Assembly: GCF_001625215.2 (NCBI RefSeq) | Contig: NC_030383.2 | Location: 55,604,949-55,668,948 of the forward strand | Source of the DNA: Daucus carota subsp. sativus | Taxonomy: Eukaryota; Streptophyta; Magnoliopsida; Apiales; Apiaceae | Reading direction: 5' to 3' | Length of the DNA: 64,000 bases | In this document: one piece after another, positions 10,322-22,437 of the stretch | Layout of the letters: the number at the start of each line of letters is the position of its first letter | How positions within the stretch are numbered: position 1 is the stretch's first letter | Position numbers and translations under genes: made by a program | The notes under the pieces: generated by a model | What the model was told of the DNA's origin: nothing | What the model saw: the letters and a program-made list of their open reading frames with translations, nothing else | Database searches by the model: none

Positions 10322-12623
10322 GTCGTGGCCTGTGGGAGAGTGGAGTGTAGACAAGTTAGCGTGTTTTGTGTTGATGTATGTATACACAGTGTAATAGTTT
10401 TGGAAGGTATATATTCCCTCCTTTGTTTTATTAAATGTGATCGCTTGAAATATTATTGACCGGTGAATTAAGTTTATTTTAAATTTTAGTTTTTCCAATA
10501 ATTCTTATATTATAAATAGATAGCAAAAATTATATATATTTATATTATATTGTTTATAATAATTATGGAGTTGGCATGTTTTAAATAATACGGAGTAGGC
10601 AAACATGGAGCACTTTAATTATTTATCAATTAGCAAAAATATATAGGTAATTGTTAACGGAGGATTTTGGTTAACAAGAATTTTATGATTTTGAGAATTT
10701 AGGGTTTACGAAAAAAGAGCGGTTGAGCTTGAAAGATGTGTCTTGTGTATCAGATCTCATATCCCAATATGCCTGCGTACCTATGTTTTTTATAAAATCA
10801 AGCCCACGCAGTTCTGTTCTGTTAGAATTGAGCCTGTCTCGAAAGATTTTAAGGATAATGCTGAATTAATTTATTTTAATTTGATATAATTTTCGAGTTG
10901 TGATATTCTTCCGGATTTAAAAGATATCGTTTGGAGATATCTTTTGTGATAGTTGATTCTTTCCCCGTTTGAGCGAGGATAATTACTTGTGGCCAAGTAA
11001 TTAATTAATAATCTGAATCAATAAACAAATTAGGGGATAATTAGAGAAAATAGGCTATGCTAAAATATGAGAGCATCTCCAATGGTGTTGGCTAAAAGTG
11101 GTTGGCTAAATTGGACCAGTAAGACATTATGTAAAATTCGTTGAAGCTGTAATCCCTTTTGTTTCGATGGTACTGGCTATATTGGTTGGATATATTTCAA
11201 AAATAGTAAGTTATTATTCTTTCAAGTTGTTATAAATAGAATGAATATTATCATATGGTAATATATAATACGAAATCTTGCAACAAATATTGCTACACGC
11301 CTGTAGTGGTTGGCCAAATATATTGGTTGGATATATTTTTAGACAAGGGTTATATGTGGTCGGAGTGAAGCAAATTTCACACATTATCTATAATTTTTAT
11401 TTATGGTATGATTTAATGAATTTTAGCTAAAGGTTTTGATGGATTGGAGACATAACAGTAATCATACTTGATAAGCAACATGTTAAACCAATATATTTTT
11501 ACTGTATAATTTACCTAATCATAATTATAAATAATTTTATAAAAATACATATCGTTCTCTTTAATAAAATTTTATATTATCAATATAACTAATGATAATC
11601 ATTTCATTTATCACACTTGGTGATGCCTCTGAAACCATAGAGTCCACGTAAAAATGGACGGAAAGTAGTCGACCAGTGCCCAAAGGGTTATTCTGCTCTG
11701 AATTTAACTAGCTGAAAGATATATAGGCCCAGAAAAGTTGTCTATAGGCCCAGAGGACAAAAAGAGGCTTCTTTCTTACCATGCATAATTTTGGAATAAT
11801 AATCTGCCTGTTCTGTCTCTTAAAAATAAGTGTTATTCATCTTTTACACGCATTTTAAGAATTTTAAGATAGTAAAAATTGTATTTTTAAATATTATTTT
11901 TCAGATTTCATATATTTCAAATAAAGTTATAGATGTCAAATTTTAATTTGAACTATTACATGTAAATATGTCTTTTTATTCCTCAAATTACTTGTAAAAA
12001 ATCAAAACTGTTAATGTGCGTGCACGACTGAACACTAGATTAGGTTGACTGAACACTAGATTATGTTTTTCTATCAAATATATTTGGTTATTTTTTTTAT
12101 TGATTATTTCTTGTAATTTATTATATTTTTATTTATTATAATATTAATATTTATTTGAAACAATTATGATATAAATATTAGATTAATAAATTTCTTTGAA
12201 ATATGATATGATTTCTATATATATAATTAAGTGATGTAGAAATGTGATTATAAGAATTATATTGATATTTCTAGTCGGTTTTGGGAAATATTCTCTTACT
12301 ACTTAGAAATTTTTATAAAATTTTCAGATTTTAATTCAAATCCGAATCGAACCGAAAATCGACGGTCTGGGTTTTGTTTTTAATCTTAGATTTTAATTTG
12401 GTCCGGTTTTGATTATGAAGAAAAAATTCAATTCGAATTTATTTTTTGTCAAAATCGAATTATAACGACTACAATAGCTGAATATGATTTGAAGATTCGT
12501 TTCGTAAACTAGTGAGAACATGGTTTTAAAATATTTGGTCCTAGAGTTGAACATGTTGGGTAAGAAATAAAGGTTTACACAACTTGCCTCTTGCGACATA
12601 GCAATGCCATGTTACTATGTAAC
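10322..12623. other. Intergenic, AT-rich, with MITE remains
   Basis: No gene seen. It includes the presumed promoter of PRA1 just above 10321, a Tourist-like copy at 11071-11453, and poorly conserved transposon-like DNA around 11810-12420 (a GGTTCGATTCGGATTTGAAT-like end, minus reading, near 12330-12420). Confidence 0.4.
11071..11453. mobile_element. Decayed Tourist-like MITE, relative of the one at 3.1-3.5 kb
   Basis: Opens GAGCATCTCCAATGGTGTTG and shares the succession GTTGGCTAAATTGGACC, GTAAGACATTATGTAAAATT and ATATTGGTTGG with the element at 3113-3506. The right end (GATTGGAGACATAAC) is eroded. Confidence 0.65.
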
Positions 12624-12624
12624 T

Positions 12625-12891
12625 AGTCAACTGTTTTTCATTCGTTAACAAGATGTAATCACCAACTGCTTTCACTCCCATAAATTGGTAACGTACAGCT
12701 TTGATTTCCAGAGTACACAGTACTTGATAGTATAATAATATCATTCCAACTACTGTAAGAAGAATCGTGTGGAGTAACAAACATGCTTATCTGTTCATAT
12801 TATTATCCCAGTTGACCTGGAGAATTCGAAGTCGTCGAAGACTCTGCATAATGTTAATTGACAGTGTAGCTTCTTCAAAATGCATATAAAG
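12625..12891 (+). promoter_or_regulatory. Probable promoter of ankyrin-PGG gene A, with W-box and TATA box
   Basis: AGTCAA at 12625-12630 is a W-box (TTGACT on the minus strand), the binding core of WRKY factors. ATATAAAGC at 12884-12892 is a good TATA candidate. The same order (TAGTCAACTG, then ATGCTTATCTGTT, then ATATAAAG) is found upstream of gene B at 17.49-17.74 kb, so the two promoters are duplicates. Confidence 0.55.
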
Positions 12892-13070
12892 CAAGTTGTT
12901 TCAGTTGTTTCATCTCTTAGCATCCGTCCTTACATCTAATTTGAGTGCCTCAGCGACTTTTAAGTAGAGGTAATTTTCTTTAATCTTTCGAGAACTGGTC
13001 ACTTAACATGTCGTGACTTGATTGCGTGACTACATTGATATGTTTTGGTGATTGATGATCAGGAGGAGAA

Positions 13071-16000
13071 ATGGCTGGAACTGGAACAGGTGGTTCAGCA
13101 TTTTTACGGCATGAGCACTCTATTGATATAATTACCCCGCCGCATCCACCTCTGCCGATCACTCCTTCTCCACCGCATCATCCTCGTTCTGCACCTAAGT
13201 TCCCTTCAGATATTTATCTTTCTGGTTAGCCTTTTTCATTGTCATTACACGTACGTGTTTTTGTGTTTATATATATATGTTTACAGTATCGCAATTCATT
13301 TACCTCAATGTGCTAGGAGTGCTACTTTTGGGTGCCCATATTTGGGGCATAGGGGCTTGATCATATTATATTTTAACATTCACCCAATTTTTAAGTATCA
13401 CTTTAGCTTTGTGTCCATATTTAAATATAAGAATATTGAGGTTGCGGGGAGTAGAACCCAGTCTCCCGTGAGCTCAGTTGTGATACCATGTTAAGTGACC
13501 AATTCTCCCAAAATCTAAAGGTGTTAGGGAGGACTTATCAGGATCGTATTATATTCTTAACACAAACAATCCCATACGTATGAGTCTTTTAGGACGCCCA
13601 AGAACAAGAGGTTAAAATGCACACAAATAATTAATGGAGCTATAAATCTTCTTGACCATATTGTTCTTCATTTTTATCAGAGGATTGAAAGAGTTGACTA
13701 CATTTTCCTACACCTAACTTTCTTTTCTCTTGTGGAAAACCGAGGATGAACATGAGAAGACATAAAATTAATAATAATGACCTCATAAAGTATGCTGGAG
13801 GTAGTTTGATTTAATTGATTTGGTGCAAGTAAATTTTTAGGTACCAAATGATGTCAATATTGTCTACTCTATTCTCTCTTTTTTTCCTTCTTCATTCTTC
13901 GATTTAAAAAATATTTATTCTTCAAATAATGAGACTACGATGTTGTGCACTAAGCTTTTATCTTTGAACTTTGTAGAGGATGAAAGGAAAAATTACCTAG
14001 CTATATGTTTGCCCCTCTATGAAGCCGCACTTAAAGGTGACTGGCAAACTGCACAAAAAATCATAAGCAAATGTCCAAAAGTGATTAATGTGAGCATTAC
14101 CAAGAATTATGAAACTGTTCTTCACATTGTCTCGTCAACAAAGCATGCTCACTTTGTGGAAGAGCTGTTAAAGTTAATGAAACCTGAGGACTTGGATCTT
14201 CAAAACAAAAACCGGAATACAGCTCTCTGTTTAGCAGCAGCAGCTGGAACAGTAAAAATTGTTGAGATGATGGTGGAGGTGGAGCCTAACCTTCTCATGA
14301 TACGCGGAAACAATAATATGTCACCACTCTTGATGGCAGCTTTGTTTGGACACAAAGAGATGGTGTCATATCTTTACTCTCGGACTGATAACATGACAGG
14401 CGGTGATTGGACTGATACGGATAGAATAATGCTACTAAATGCTTGCATCAGTGCAAAACTATATGGTAAGCTTTCTCCTGGTAGCAACATACTGACTAAT
14501 AAAAGCAAGTTATTTATTAATCTTATATGTTTCCTATGTCATTTTGGAAAGAATAAGTGTGATTACTTTTCATTATCCCTTTTTATCTTCGATGCCAAAT
14601 TAAATGATGCAAAACAGATGCACTGAGATCACAAGGGTTCACAAGAACTGACAGAATATAGTTAGCTTCTAATTATTGACGCCAGAACCTACAAAAAACC
14701 TAGTTTTGTCATATCTTATAGGTCTAATTGTATTGCAATAATTGATGATCAACAATTTGTAATATGGAAGACAACAGAACCCTTGTCTGGGAATAAGACC
14801 TGTTGAATTAGAAATATGCAGGACAAAAAGCCTTGTTTTTTCAGTATAGATATTGAGCTTGACATTTAGCGAAGTTCAAATATCCTGATGCCGTGTACCT
14901 GGATTCTGAAGTATCCCAGTTTAAGATCTTGATCATAAAACCACTTATTACTATAACTTCGGCCTCAGAATTTATCACGCTTTTCTGTTTCAGCGAATGA
15001 CTTGTACTGTCTTGCTATATATTTACTGATTTGATTTACGCTGTAGTTCCATTTAAGTTGTTATAACAGTTTGTTAATTTTTGAAGATGTGGCATTAAAA
15101 TTATTGGACAAACACAAGAAAAAGCTGGCATTGGCAACTGACAAGAATGCACTCCATATATTGGCTAGAAATCCATCAGAATTTGCTGGAATACGGCAGC
15201 CTGTTTATTGGAGACTACTTAATAAAAGTAAGTTTGATGCATATAATAGTTTTTTATATAAATAAAAAGGTTTAAGAAATCAAGAAGAAACCAACTTTCT
15301 AAAAGGAAAAACTGAACTCGCTTTAGGTTCTCTATGATGTCTACGATGTTTATTAATATCACTCGATTAATATATTTTTACAGTAATTCCTGGACCAAGA
15401 ATAGGACCTGGTGAGAAGAAATGTCAAGCACTTGAAATAGTCAAGGTAATTTGGGGAGAGATTGTTCAACAGAAGGATGATGACATATGGGACATAATCA
15501 GAGGCCCTCAAGAGATTGTAAGAGTTGAAGAAAAAGACCAACCTAATGCTAGGTATGTTGAGAAAAAAGTACATCAGTCCCGGCTTCTGTTTGTCGCTGC
15601 TTCATTGGGCAACACTGAATTTTTGATCGAGCTTCTTCGATTGTGTCCTGAGCTGATATGGAAAATAGATGACTATGAACGGACAATTTTCCACGTGGCA
15701 GTTTTACATCGTCAGGAGAGTGTCTACAATCTGTTATACGAGATAGGATCAATTAAGGACCTTGTAACTACTTTTAGGGACACAGGTGGCAACAATATAC
15801 TGCACTTGGCTGCTATGATGCCAGAACAAAATCGACTCCATATTGTGTCGGGAGTAGCTCTTCAAATGCAGCGGGAACTACTATGGTTCAAGGTACTGTC
15901 CCTTCTTTAGAACTTACCTCTAAGAAGAAAAACTTTCTTTTCTACCAACTAAGAAGAGTACCTTTTTTATATATTCTTTGGGGCAACGGCCAATTACAGA

Positions 16001-16800
16001 CATTTAAATAGTCATGTACACATGTCTCCACAGAGGCATGAACCGTTACCTCTCATTACCATGAATAAGAGGGGCACCCCGTAGGAAGTCTAGCAGATCT
16101 GCCCTCCAATTTTCTCAAACTTACATGCTATTCCTATATGTTAAATCTTACCCTTCCGTAACAAGTTGATATGAAATTCTTTTAGGAAGTAGAAGCTATG
16201 GTGCATCCTTCTTTAAGAGGAATGAAGAACAATAAGGGAAAAACTCCCGAAGCTTTATTCAGTGCTCAGCATGCAGATTTGATGGAAAAAGGGGAAACCT
16301 GGATGAAGGATACAGCATCTCAGTGCATGGTTGTTGCTGCCCTCATAGCTACAATTATGTTTGCAGCAGCTTTTACTTTACCTGGTGGTAGCAATCAGGA
16401 TAGTGGGCATCCAATATTCAAAAAAAGAAGTGCCTTTATGGTGTTTGTAATAACAGACGCCATATCATTGTTCAGCTCCTCAGCTTCGATACTTATGTTC
16501 TTGGCCATTCTCACAGCACGTTATGCAGAAGGAGATTTCTTGAGATCTTTACCTATAAAGTTGATGATTGGGCTCCTGGCACTTTTTATTTCAATTACTA
16601 CGATGATGATTGCCTTCAGTGCGAGCTTCTTCCTAGTTTACACAAAAGGTATGAAATGGGTACCTTATCTGATCTCCGGATTGGCTGGAGTGCCTGTTAT
16701 TCTATTTGCTAGACTTCAGTACCGTCTACTTTTTGATGTGGTTCGGACAACATTCAGTTCCAGGTTTCTGTTCAAGCCTAGGAAACATATGCTTTACTAA
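13071..16800 (+). CDS. Ankyrin-repeat membrane protein with PGG domain (ACD6-like), gene A
   Basis: Five coding exons: 13071-13224, 13977-14465, 15087-15227, 15384-15892 and 16186-16800. All have GT-AG borders and keep frame, giving 635 aa. Ankyrin repeats lie at about residues 60-190 (for example NTALCLAAAAGTVKIVEMMV) and 300-425 (RTIFHVAVLHRQESVYNLLY, NNILHLAAMMPEQNRL). The last exon encodes the PGG domain (AAFTLPGG near residue 497) and four membrane segments. Plant proteins of this class (ACD6 and relatives) sit in membranes and are tied to salicylate-linked defence; that role here is inference. Compared with gene B, the upstream ATGAGTGAAG mini-exon has become TTAAGTAGAG (12960-12969), so translation probably starts at the downstream ATG (MAGTGTGGS). 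Introns hold dispersed repeats. Confidence 0.88.
13430..13570 (+). repeat. Dispersed repeat in intron 1 of gene A
   Basis: Contains GATACCATGTTAAGTGACC, then AATTCTCCCAAAATCT and GTTAGGGAGGACTTATCAGG. This closely resembles 6224-6310, and its tail resembles 1205-1235 and 61520-61540. It looks like the end of a tRNA-derived SINE or another short retroelement; the class is uncertain. Confidence 0.5.
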
Positions 16801-17493
16801 AGCATTCCATTTTTATTTATGTTCATTATTTGATATGTTGTGACAGTTTATCTTCTGCTCAAAATGTACTCTGGTCCCACTTCATATTTCAGGAATGTGA
16901 GCTCATATATTTTTTGTTGAACTCAACACACGAATACAAGTTCCATTCTTTTTCAATCTGTAAGGTGCTGACAAAGGGAAATAAAAGATGTTTTTGTTGG
17001 TTCTAGCATTAGTAGAATGTGTAATCCACATTGAATTTAACAGTTTACACTTTGCAGTCAGCACTACCTAACACTTGATGCTTTTTGGTCCTTGTCATGA
17101 ATCTGTATATCCTACATAACAAACATACTATGGTAGTATGGAGTTTTGAAGTGCCATTCTGATTTGTGCACAAAGCCCCCTGTTGTGTCTAATGCCTCGC
17201 TGGCTTCAGTTCCTAGGAATCAATCAGCGACAAAATACTCTAATCTAATAACCATTATATGCCATCATCCAACTGGTTAGAACTGCTGCACAATCTTAAC
17301 TCTGCATTTTATTTGAAAATTTGTCCCAACTCATCACAGGAAGAGTAGCTTATATGTAAAATGTGTGTGAATTCTGAATAAAAATAACAAATCAAGTAAC
17401 GCCTGTAGCACAGGTGTGGATCAGTGGATGGGTGATGTAGCTGGTTAAGGTAACCTGTCCTTGTTTAGGAACTATGCAGATCATACTGTAATT
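16801..17493. other. Intergenic between the tandem ankyrin-PGG genes
   Basis: The 3' UTR of gene A probably occupies the first few hundred bases. No gene is seen. The right part grades into the duplicated promoter of gene B. Confidence 0.5.
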
Positions 17494-17738
17494 AGTCAAC
17501 TGCATGTTTTCATCAGATGATTGGCTTTCCCAAACCCCAGCTGTCGAGTAGTACATATATAATAACATTTTTACAACAACTCCAAGTATAATTGAGAATT
17601 GAATAACTAATTATCCAGTCACACATGCTTATCTGTTGTATTACAGTAATCATAGCCGATGTGGACAAGTTAAGGTCATGAAAAGTCTGCTGCTGAATGT
17701 TCAGTGACAACGTAAGACTCATCGCCTTCAATATAAAG
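17494..17738 (+). promoter_or_regulatory. Probable promoter of ankyrin-PGG gene B, with W-box and TATA box
   Basis: AGTCAA (W-box on the minus strand) at 17494-17499 and ATATAAAG at 17731-17738 occupy the same relative places as in gene A. The TATA box lies 81 bp before the ATG of the first mini-exon. Confidence 0.55.
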
Positions 17739-17811
17739 AAAGCAGGGTGTTTCATCTCATTCTTGCTTACAAACAATCTATGCTTGTTTAGTGAAGGTGT
17801 ATCAGCAGATT

Positions 17812-20800
17812 ATGAGTGAAGGTAAGCTCCTTGAACTAACACTCCCATATTGACTCAGCTCTTTAATTTATCTTACTCTGCGCCTTTTATCTACTAATCT
17901 GTCTTGCTTGCAATGTTGAAACAGAAGGAGTAATGGCAGGGACAAGTACTCCGAAATCATCTGCTGACATTGAACTACAGCCACATCACTCTATTGACAT
18001 CACAACAGCTCAACCAAATTTTCCTTCATCTATATATGTTTCTGGTATGTAGTCATGTTATTATACAAATCAAACTAATCGAACCTATGATTTAACGGTG
18101 CAGATGTAGGTCATGTATAAGAATTTTTCCAACATAATAATCACATCAAATTCTATAAACAAATGTAACTCTAATGCATTTAGCAAAAAAATAAAATAGA
18201 TAACTATAGTAGAATACATATCAAAATTCTATAAACTGCATGATAAGCTCTGATGTAGAACTTATATTACTTAATTTCTTGATTGGCCTCCACAAAAGTC
18301 TCTGCTTCTATCTGTGGAAGCCAGGAATCTGATCCAGATAATAATATAACCATAAGAAGTTGTACCTGTGGACTGGTAGTTTATTTTGTGTCATATGAAG
18401 AAGTTTTAAGGCACCAATATGATGTCGATGACCGTTCATTTTGTTATTATAAAACAGAAGGCTCAACTCAAAAGCAAAAGGAGGTAGATAGTTAAAAATA
18501 AGAAGATTTGAAATATCAGTACCAAGCTCTTATGCTTGTATTTTACACAGATAGAGAAAAGTACCAAACCATCTGTTTGCCGCTCTATGAAGCTGCACTC
18601 AAAGGTGATTGGCATGCTGCTCAAGGAATCATAGGCAAATATCCACAGGTGATAAATGTGAGCATTACTATGTATCATGATACTGCTCTTCACATTGCAT
18701 CATCGACGAAACACACTCACTTTGTAGAAGAGCTAGTGAAGTTAATGCAAGCGGAGGACCTGGAACTTCAAAACTCTTACTTGAATACAGCGCTCTGTTT
18801 AGCAGCAGCAGCTGGAACTGTTAAAATTGCAGAGATATTGGTAAAAAAGAACCCAAACCTTCTCACAAAGCGGGGAGCCAACAATATGTCACCACTCTCC
18901 TTGGCGGCTTTGTTTAGACACAATGGCATGGTTTCATGTCTTTATTCTAAAAGTAATAATATGACGGATGATGAGTGGACTGGCACGGACAGAGTAATGC
19001 TACTGCAGGCTTGTATCAGTGCAAATCTTTATGGTAAGCTTTCTTTAGGTAGGAACATATTATCAATTATAAAAAATCTAGTTATTTCATGTGTTATTAG
19101 CTTTCTTTACGTTCTAAATCTAAGTAAATTATATATGCATTTTGTTTTGGTAGATATATTTAGCGGTGTTAAAATAATGCACGCAGACTTGATTGCAAGG
19201 AATTTGTTAACACATTTAAATCTAGCCCTTTATGTGATGCCAGCATCTACCTAAATGAAAAGAAAGACACAAGTTTTCTTTATGTGATAACTGTAATGTT
19301 ATTGCAATTATTTTATGGTCAATAATCTACAAAATCAAACAAGACAAATTGTCTGAACATTACACCGGTGAATTTTAAGGTTTTGTTTACTGTAAATTGT
19401 TTTTACAAAATTATGTCATAGGGGATTCATCAGCACTGCATGGTCTCAGAGTATATATGTCAATCTGTGGCTTTAGATCCAGGGTGATACTTAGCTGATA
19501 CTTATTTTGCATTACTGATATTGTGCTTGACATTCAGAAAATTTCAAACATCTTGATGCAACACATCATGATTCTTAAGTATCTTACAATTAATTTAGTT
19601 GCTCCGTACCAGTTTCATAGTTAAGAGCTGAATCAAACTACTAATAAGGATTTATAAATTCAGTCTAAAATTTCTTATTCTTCCTATTTCATTGAAGGTC
19701 TTGGACTAGTAGATTCTTATGGTTGGCTTGTCATGCTATAAACATTAGCTTCACTTAATCTGTTACAGCTTTTCATCAATTTTGTAGATATTGCACTGAA
19801 ATTATTGCACCATCACAAGAAAGAACTGGCTTTGGCAACTGACAAGAATGCACTACACGTTTTGGCCAGAAATCCATCAGTATTGGAGGAAACAACGCAG
19901 GCTTTTTTTTGGAGACTATTTAATCCTTGTAAGTTATCCACTGATAAATTTTTTTGAGACGCCTGCAATATTCTTAATAATTAAAAGATAGAAAAATTCA
20001 GGGGAGAGAAACACTTATCTTGTCTGAAAGAGAAAGAAGTGAAGCGATTCAGTGTCCTCTATGGTGTGTGTAACATATATATAGTTCATTTCAATAATAT
20101 TCTTTTCTCACAGTACTTTTTGGACCAAAAATAAGTTCTGATCATAAGAAGAAATGTCAAGCACTTGATATACTCCGCATTATATGGAGGGAGGTTGCTA
20201 AACTGGAGCATGATGACATGTTGAACATAATCAGAGTCCCTTCAGAAACAGGAGATAAATGTCAACTTCTGTTTGTTGCTGCTGCATTGGGCAACACTAG
20301 ATTTTTAGTCGAGCTTCTTCGGTTGTCTCCTGAGTTGTTATGGAAGAAAGACAACAATGAGCATACAATTTTCCACGTTGCAGTTTTACATCGCCAGGAG
20401 AATGTCTACAATCTCATATACGAGATAGGCTCAGGTAAGGACATTATAACTTCTTCCAGGGACTCAGATGGCAACAGTATACTACACTTGGCCGCCATGA
20501 AGCCAGAACAAAGTCGACTCCATGCTGTCTCAGGGGTAGCTCTTCAAATGCAAAGGGAATTACTCTGGTTCAAGGTAATTAAAGATTTATTCCTCAAAAC
20601 ATAAACCTACAAAGAGTACTTTCACTTGGAAATATCTCTATACTCCCTCTGTCCCAATCATTTCTTTACGGTTTCCTTTTTGGGATATTCCATCCAATTC
20701 TTTACTTTTCAAAACTTATAAAAATAGTCAATGGTCCCACAACTCTCCCACTTTTCCTCCCTTTTCACACTACTTTTACTCTACTATCTCTCTCCGTGCC

Positions 20801-21504
20801 CAAATCAACGTAAAGAATTGGCTGGGCCGGAGGGAGTAATTTTTATAGCTCAAATTTTGTGACAAATTACAATGATATTTTTCTATCAGGAAATTGAAAC
20901 TGTTGTGCATCCTTCTTTAAGAGAAATGAAGAACAAACAAGGAAAAACACCGCAAGATTTATTCACTGAGCAGCACGCGGAACTGATGGAAAAAGGGGAA
21001 ACCTGGATGAAGGACACAGCAGCTCAGTGCATGGTTGTTGCAGCCCTTATAGCCACAATGACATTTGCTGCAGCTTTCACTCTACCAGGTGGTACCAATG
21101 GCGACAATGGGCAGCCAATATTCAAAGACAGAAGCGCCTTCATAGTATTCATAATAACAGATGCTGTGTCCTTGTTCAGCTCCTCAGCCTCCATTCTCAT
21201 GTTCCTGGCCATTCTCACAGCACGTTACGCGGAAAACGATTTCTTAGTGTCTTTGCCTCTGAAACTAATGATCGGGCTCCTAACACTTTTCATCTCGATT
21301 GCCACAATGATGATAGTTTTCAGTGCAAGCTTCTTCTTGGCTTATACAAAAGGTGTGAAATGGGTTCCTTATCTCATCAGTTTTCTTGCTGGTCTGCCTG
21401 TTGTTATGTTTGCTGCTCTGCTGTATCCCCTCTTCTTTTCTGTGGTTCGTTCAACTTACGGTTCCAGGCATCTCTTCAAACCTACAAAACACGTACTATA
21501 CTAA
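17812..21504 (+). CDS. Ankyrin-repeat membrane protein with PGG domain (ACD6-like), gene B
   Basis: Exons are 17812-17821 (ATG AGT GAA G), 17925-18044, 18551-19033, 19788-19928, 20114-20574 and 20890-21504. Frame is kept throughout and gives 609 aa. If the 10-bp mini-exon is not used, the ATG at 17933 gives 603 aa. Ankyrin repeats are spread over exons 3-5 (NTALCLAAAAGTVKIAEILV, HTIFHVAVLHRQENVYNLIY, NSILHLAAMKPEQSRL). The final 615-bp exon encodes PGG (AAFTLPGG, about residue 473) and four membrane segments. It is a tandem duplicate of gene A with the same exon order and a last exon of identical length. Exon 5 lacks about 16 codons found in gene A exon 4 between the DDD-I motif and the LLFVAA repeat. 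The intron before the last exon holds a Stowaway MITE. Confidence 0.88.
20643..20836. mobile_element. Stowaway-like MITE in the last intron of gene B
   Basis: Ends are CTCCCTCTGTCCCAATCA and its near complement (GGCCGGAGGGAG), flanked by TA (20641-20642 and 20837-20838). Subterminal TTCTTTACG / CGTAAAGAATTG also pair. About 194 bp, with no coding sequence. Confidence 0.85.
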
Positions 21505-22437
21505 AGACTTCCTCAGTTTGGCACGGTTAATTATAATTTAGATCACTTATTCATTTTAATATATCAAATATATTATCGATAAATTTTTAAACAAGTGGTA
21601 ACCAAGTGGTATATTCAAATAAAAAAGTGATCTATTCGATAATAAGATAATACTAATTTTAAACTCGTGCGTGCGATTATAGTATAGATGTTTTGTCACA
21701 GGTTCATGTGCTGGTAGAATTACTGTAACTAGTTTTTAGGTGCACGGGATTGTTAATATTTGTTTTTGAACTTTTAATGTTTAATTCAATTTAAAAATGT
21801 TAATCACTCTTGTCTATTAATTCCTGATCATCCGATTTTTAATCAGCACTTCAGGGTATTATCATGCAAGCACTTCAGGGTGTTATCATGCAAACAAGAA
21901 TATCGTGCTTGAGTTGAGGCTAAGATTTATACAATTTTTCCAATCATGTTTGAAATATAGTAGTTTGTATATATCGGTGAGATTAGTATGCTCCGATGAG
22001 GGCGGGGAGATATGACCTCGAAATTTGATAAAACATTTTTATAATACATTTTTATCTCGTCTCATCTTCGAAAAATCTCCGAATACCCGATTTGAGCGAG
22101 ACGCGGATCGAATCGGGGTCGATGGGATACCCATCCCTGATAAAATCAATCAAATATCATTAATTAAAATCCTGAAAAAAAAATTGATCACAATTTTTGA
22201 ATACCTGGCGATGTTCTTTTTTTATCTGTGATGCACAAGCGTGGGAGGATCGAAACAAAATACAAAAAATTATTGCCACACAAGCGCCACGTTAAGGCCA
22301 CACCAACCACAAAATATTGAAATAATCCGAGCCAGATAAAAATAAGATTAGCCACGTCAGAAAATCTTTAATTTTATTTACACACAGTTTTTGGTACGTA
22401 AGTTTTACATTTTCTTATCTGAAACTGAAAGTCGATA
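21505..22437. other. Intergenic, no gene seen
   Basis: 3' UTR of ankyrin gene B and the promoter side of the RETICULATA-related gene. CCACGTCAG near 22351 resembles an ACGT-core element. A 21-bp tandem echo (GCACTTCAGGGT.TTATCATGCAA, twice) lies at about 21845-21895. Confidence 0.45.

Noticed and set aside
13430-13500. tRNA gene suggested by box-B-like GTAGAACCCAGTCTCCC
   Set aside because: No cloverleaf can be drawn. The same sequence recurs as a dispersed repeat tail.
18283-18495. Extra exon in ankyrin gene B intron 2
   Set aside because: Open for 70 codons but absent from gene A. Direct splicing from 18044 to 18551 keeps frame and conserved sequence.
21027-21530. 167-codon plus-strand frame overlapping the last exon of ankyrin gene B
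   Set aside because: Out of frame with the conserved PGG exon; Cys/His/Ser-rich shadow peptide.
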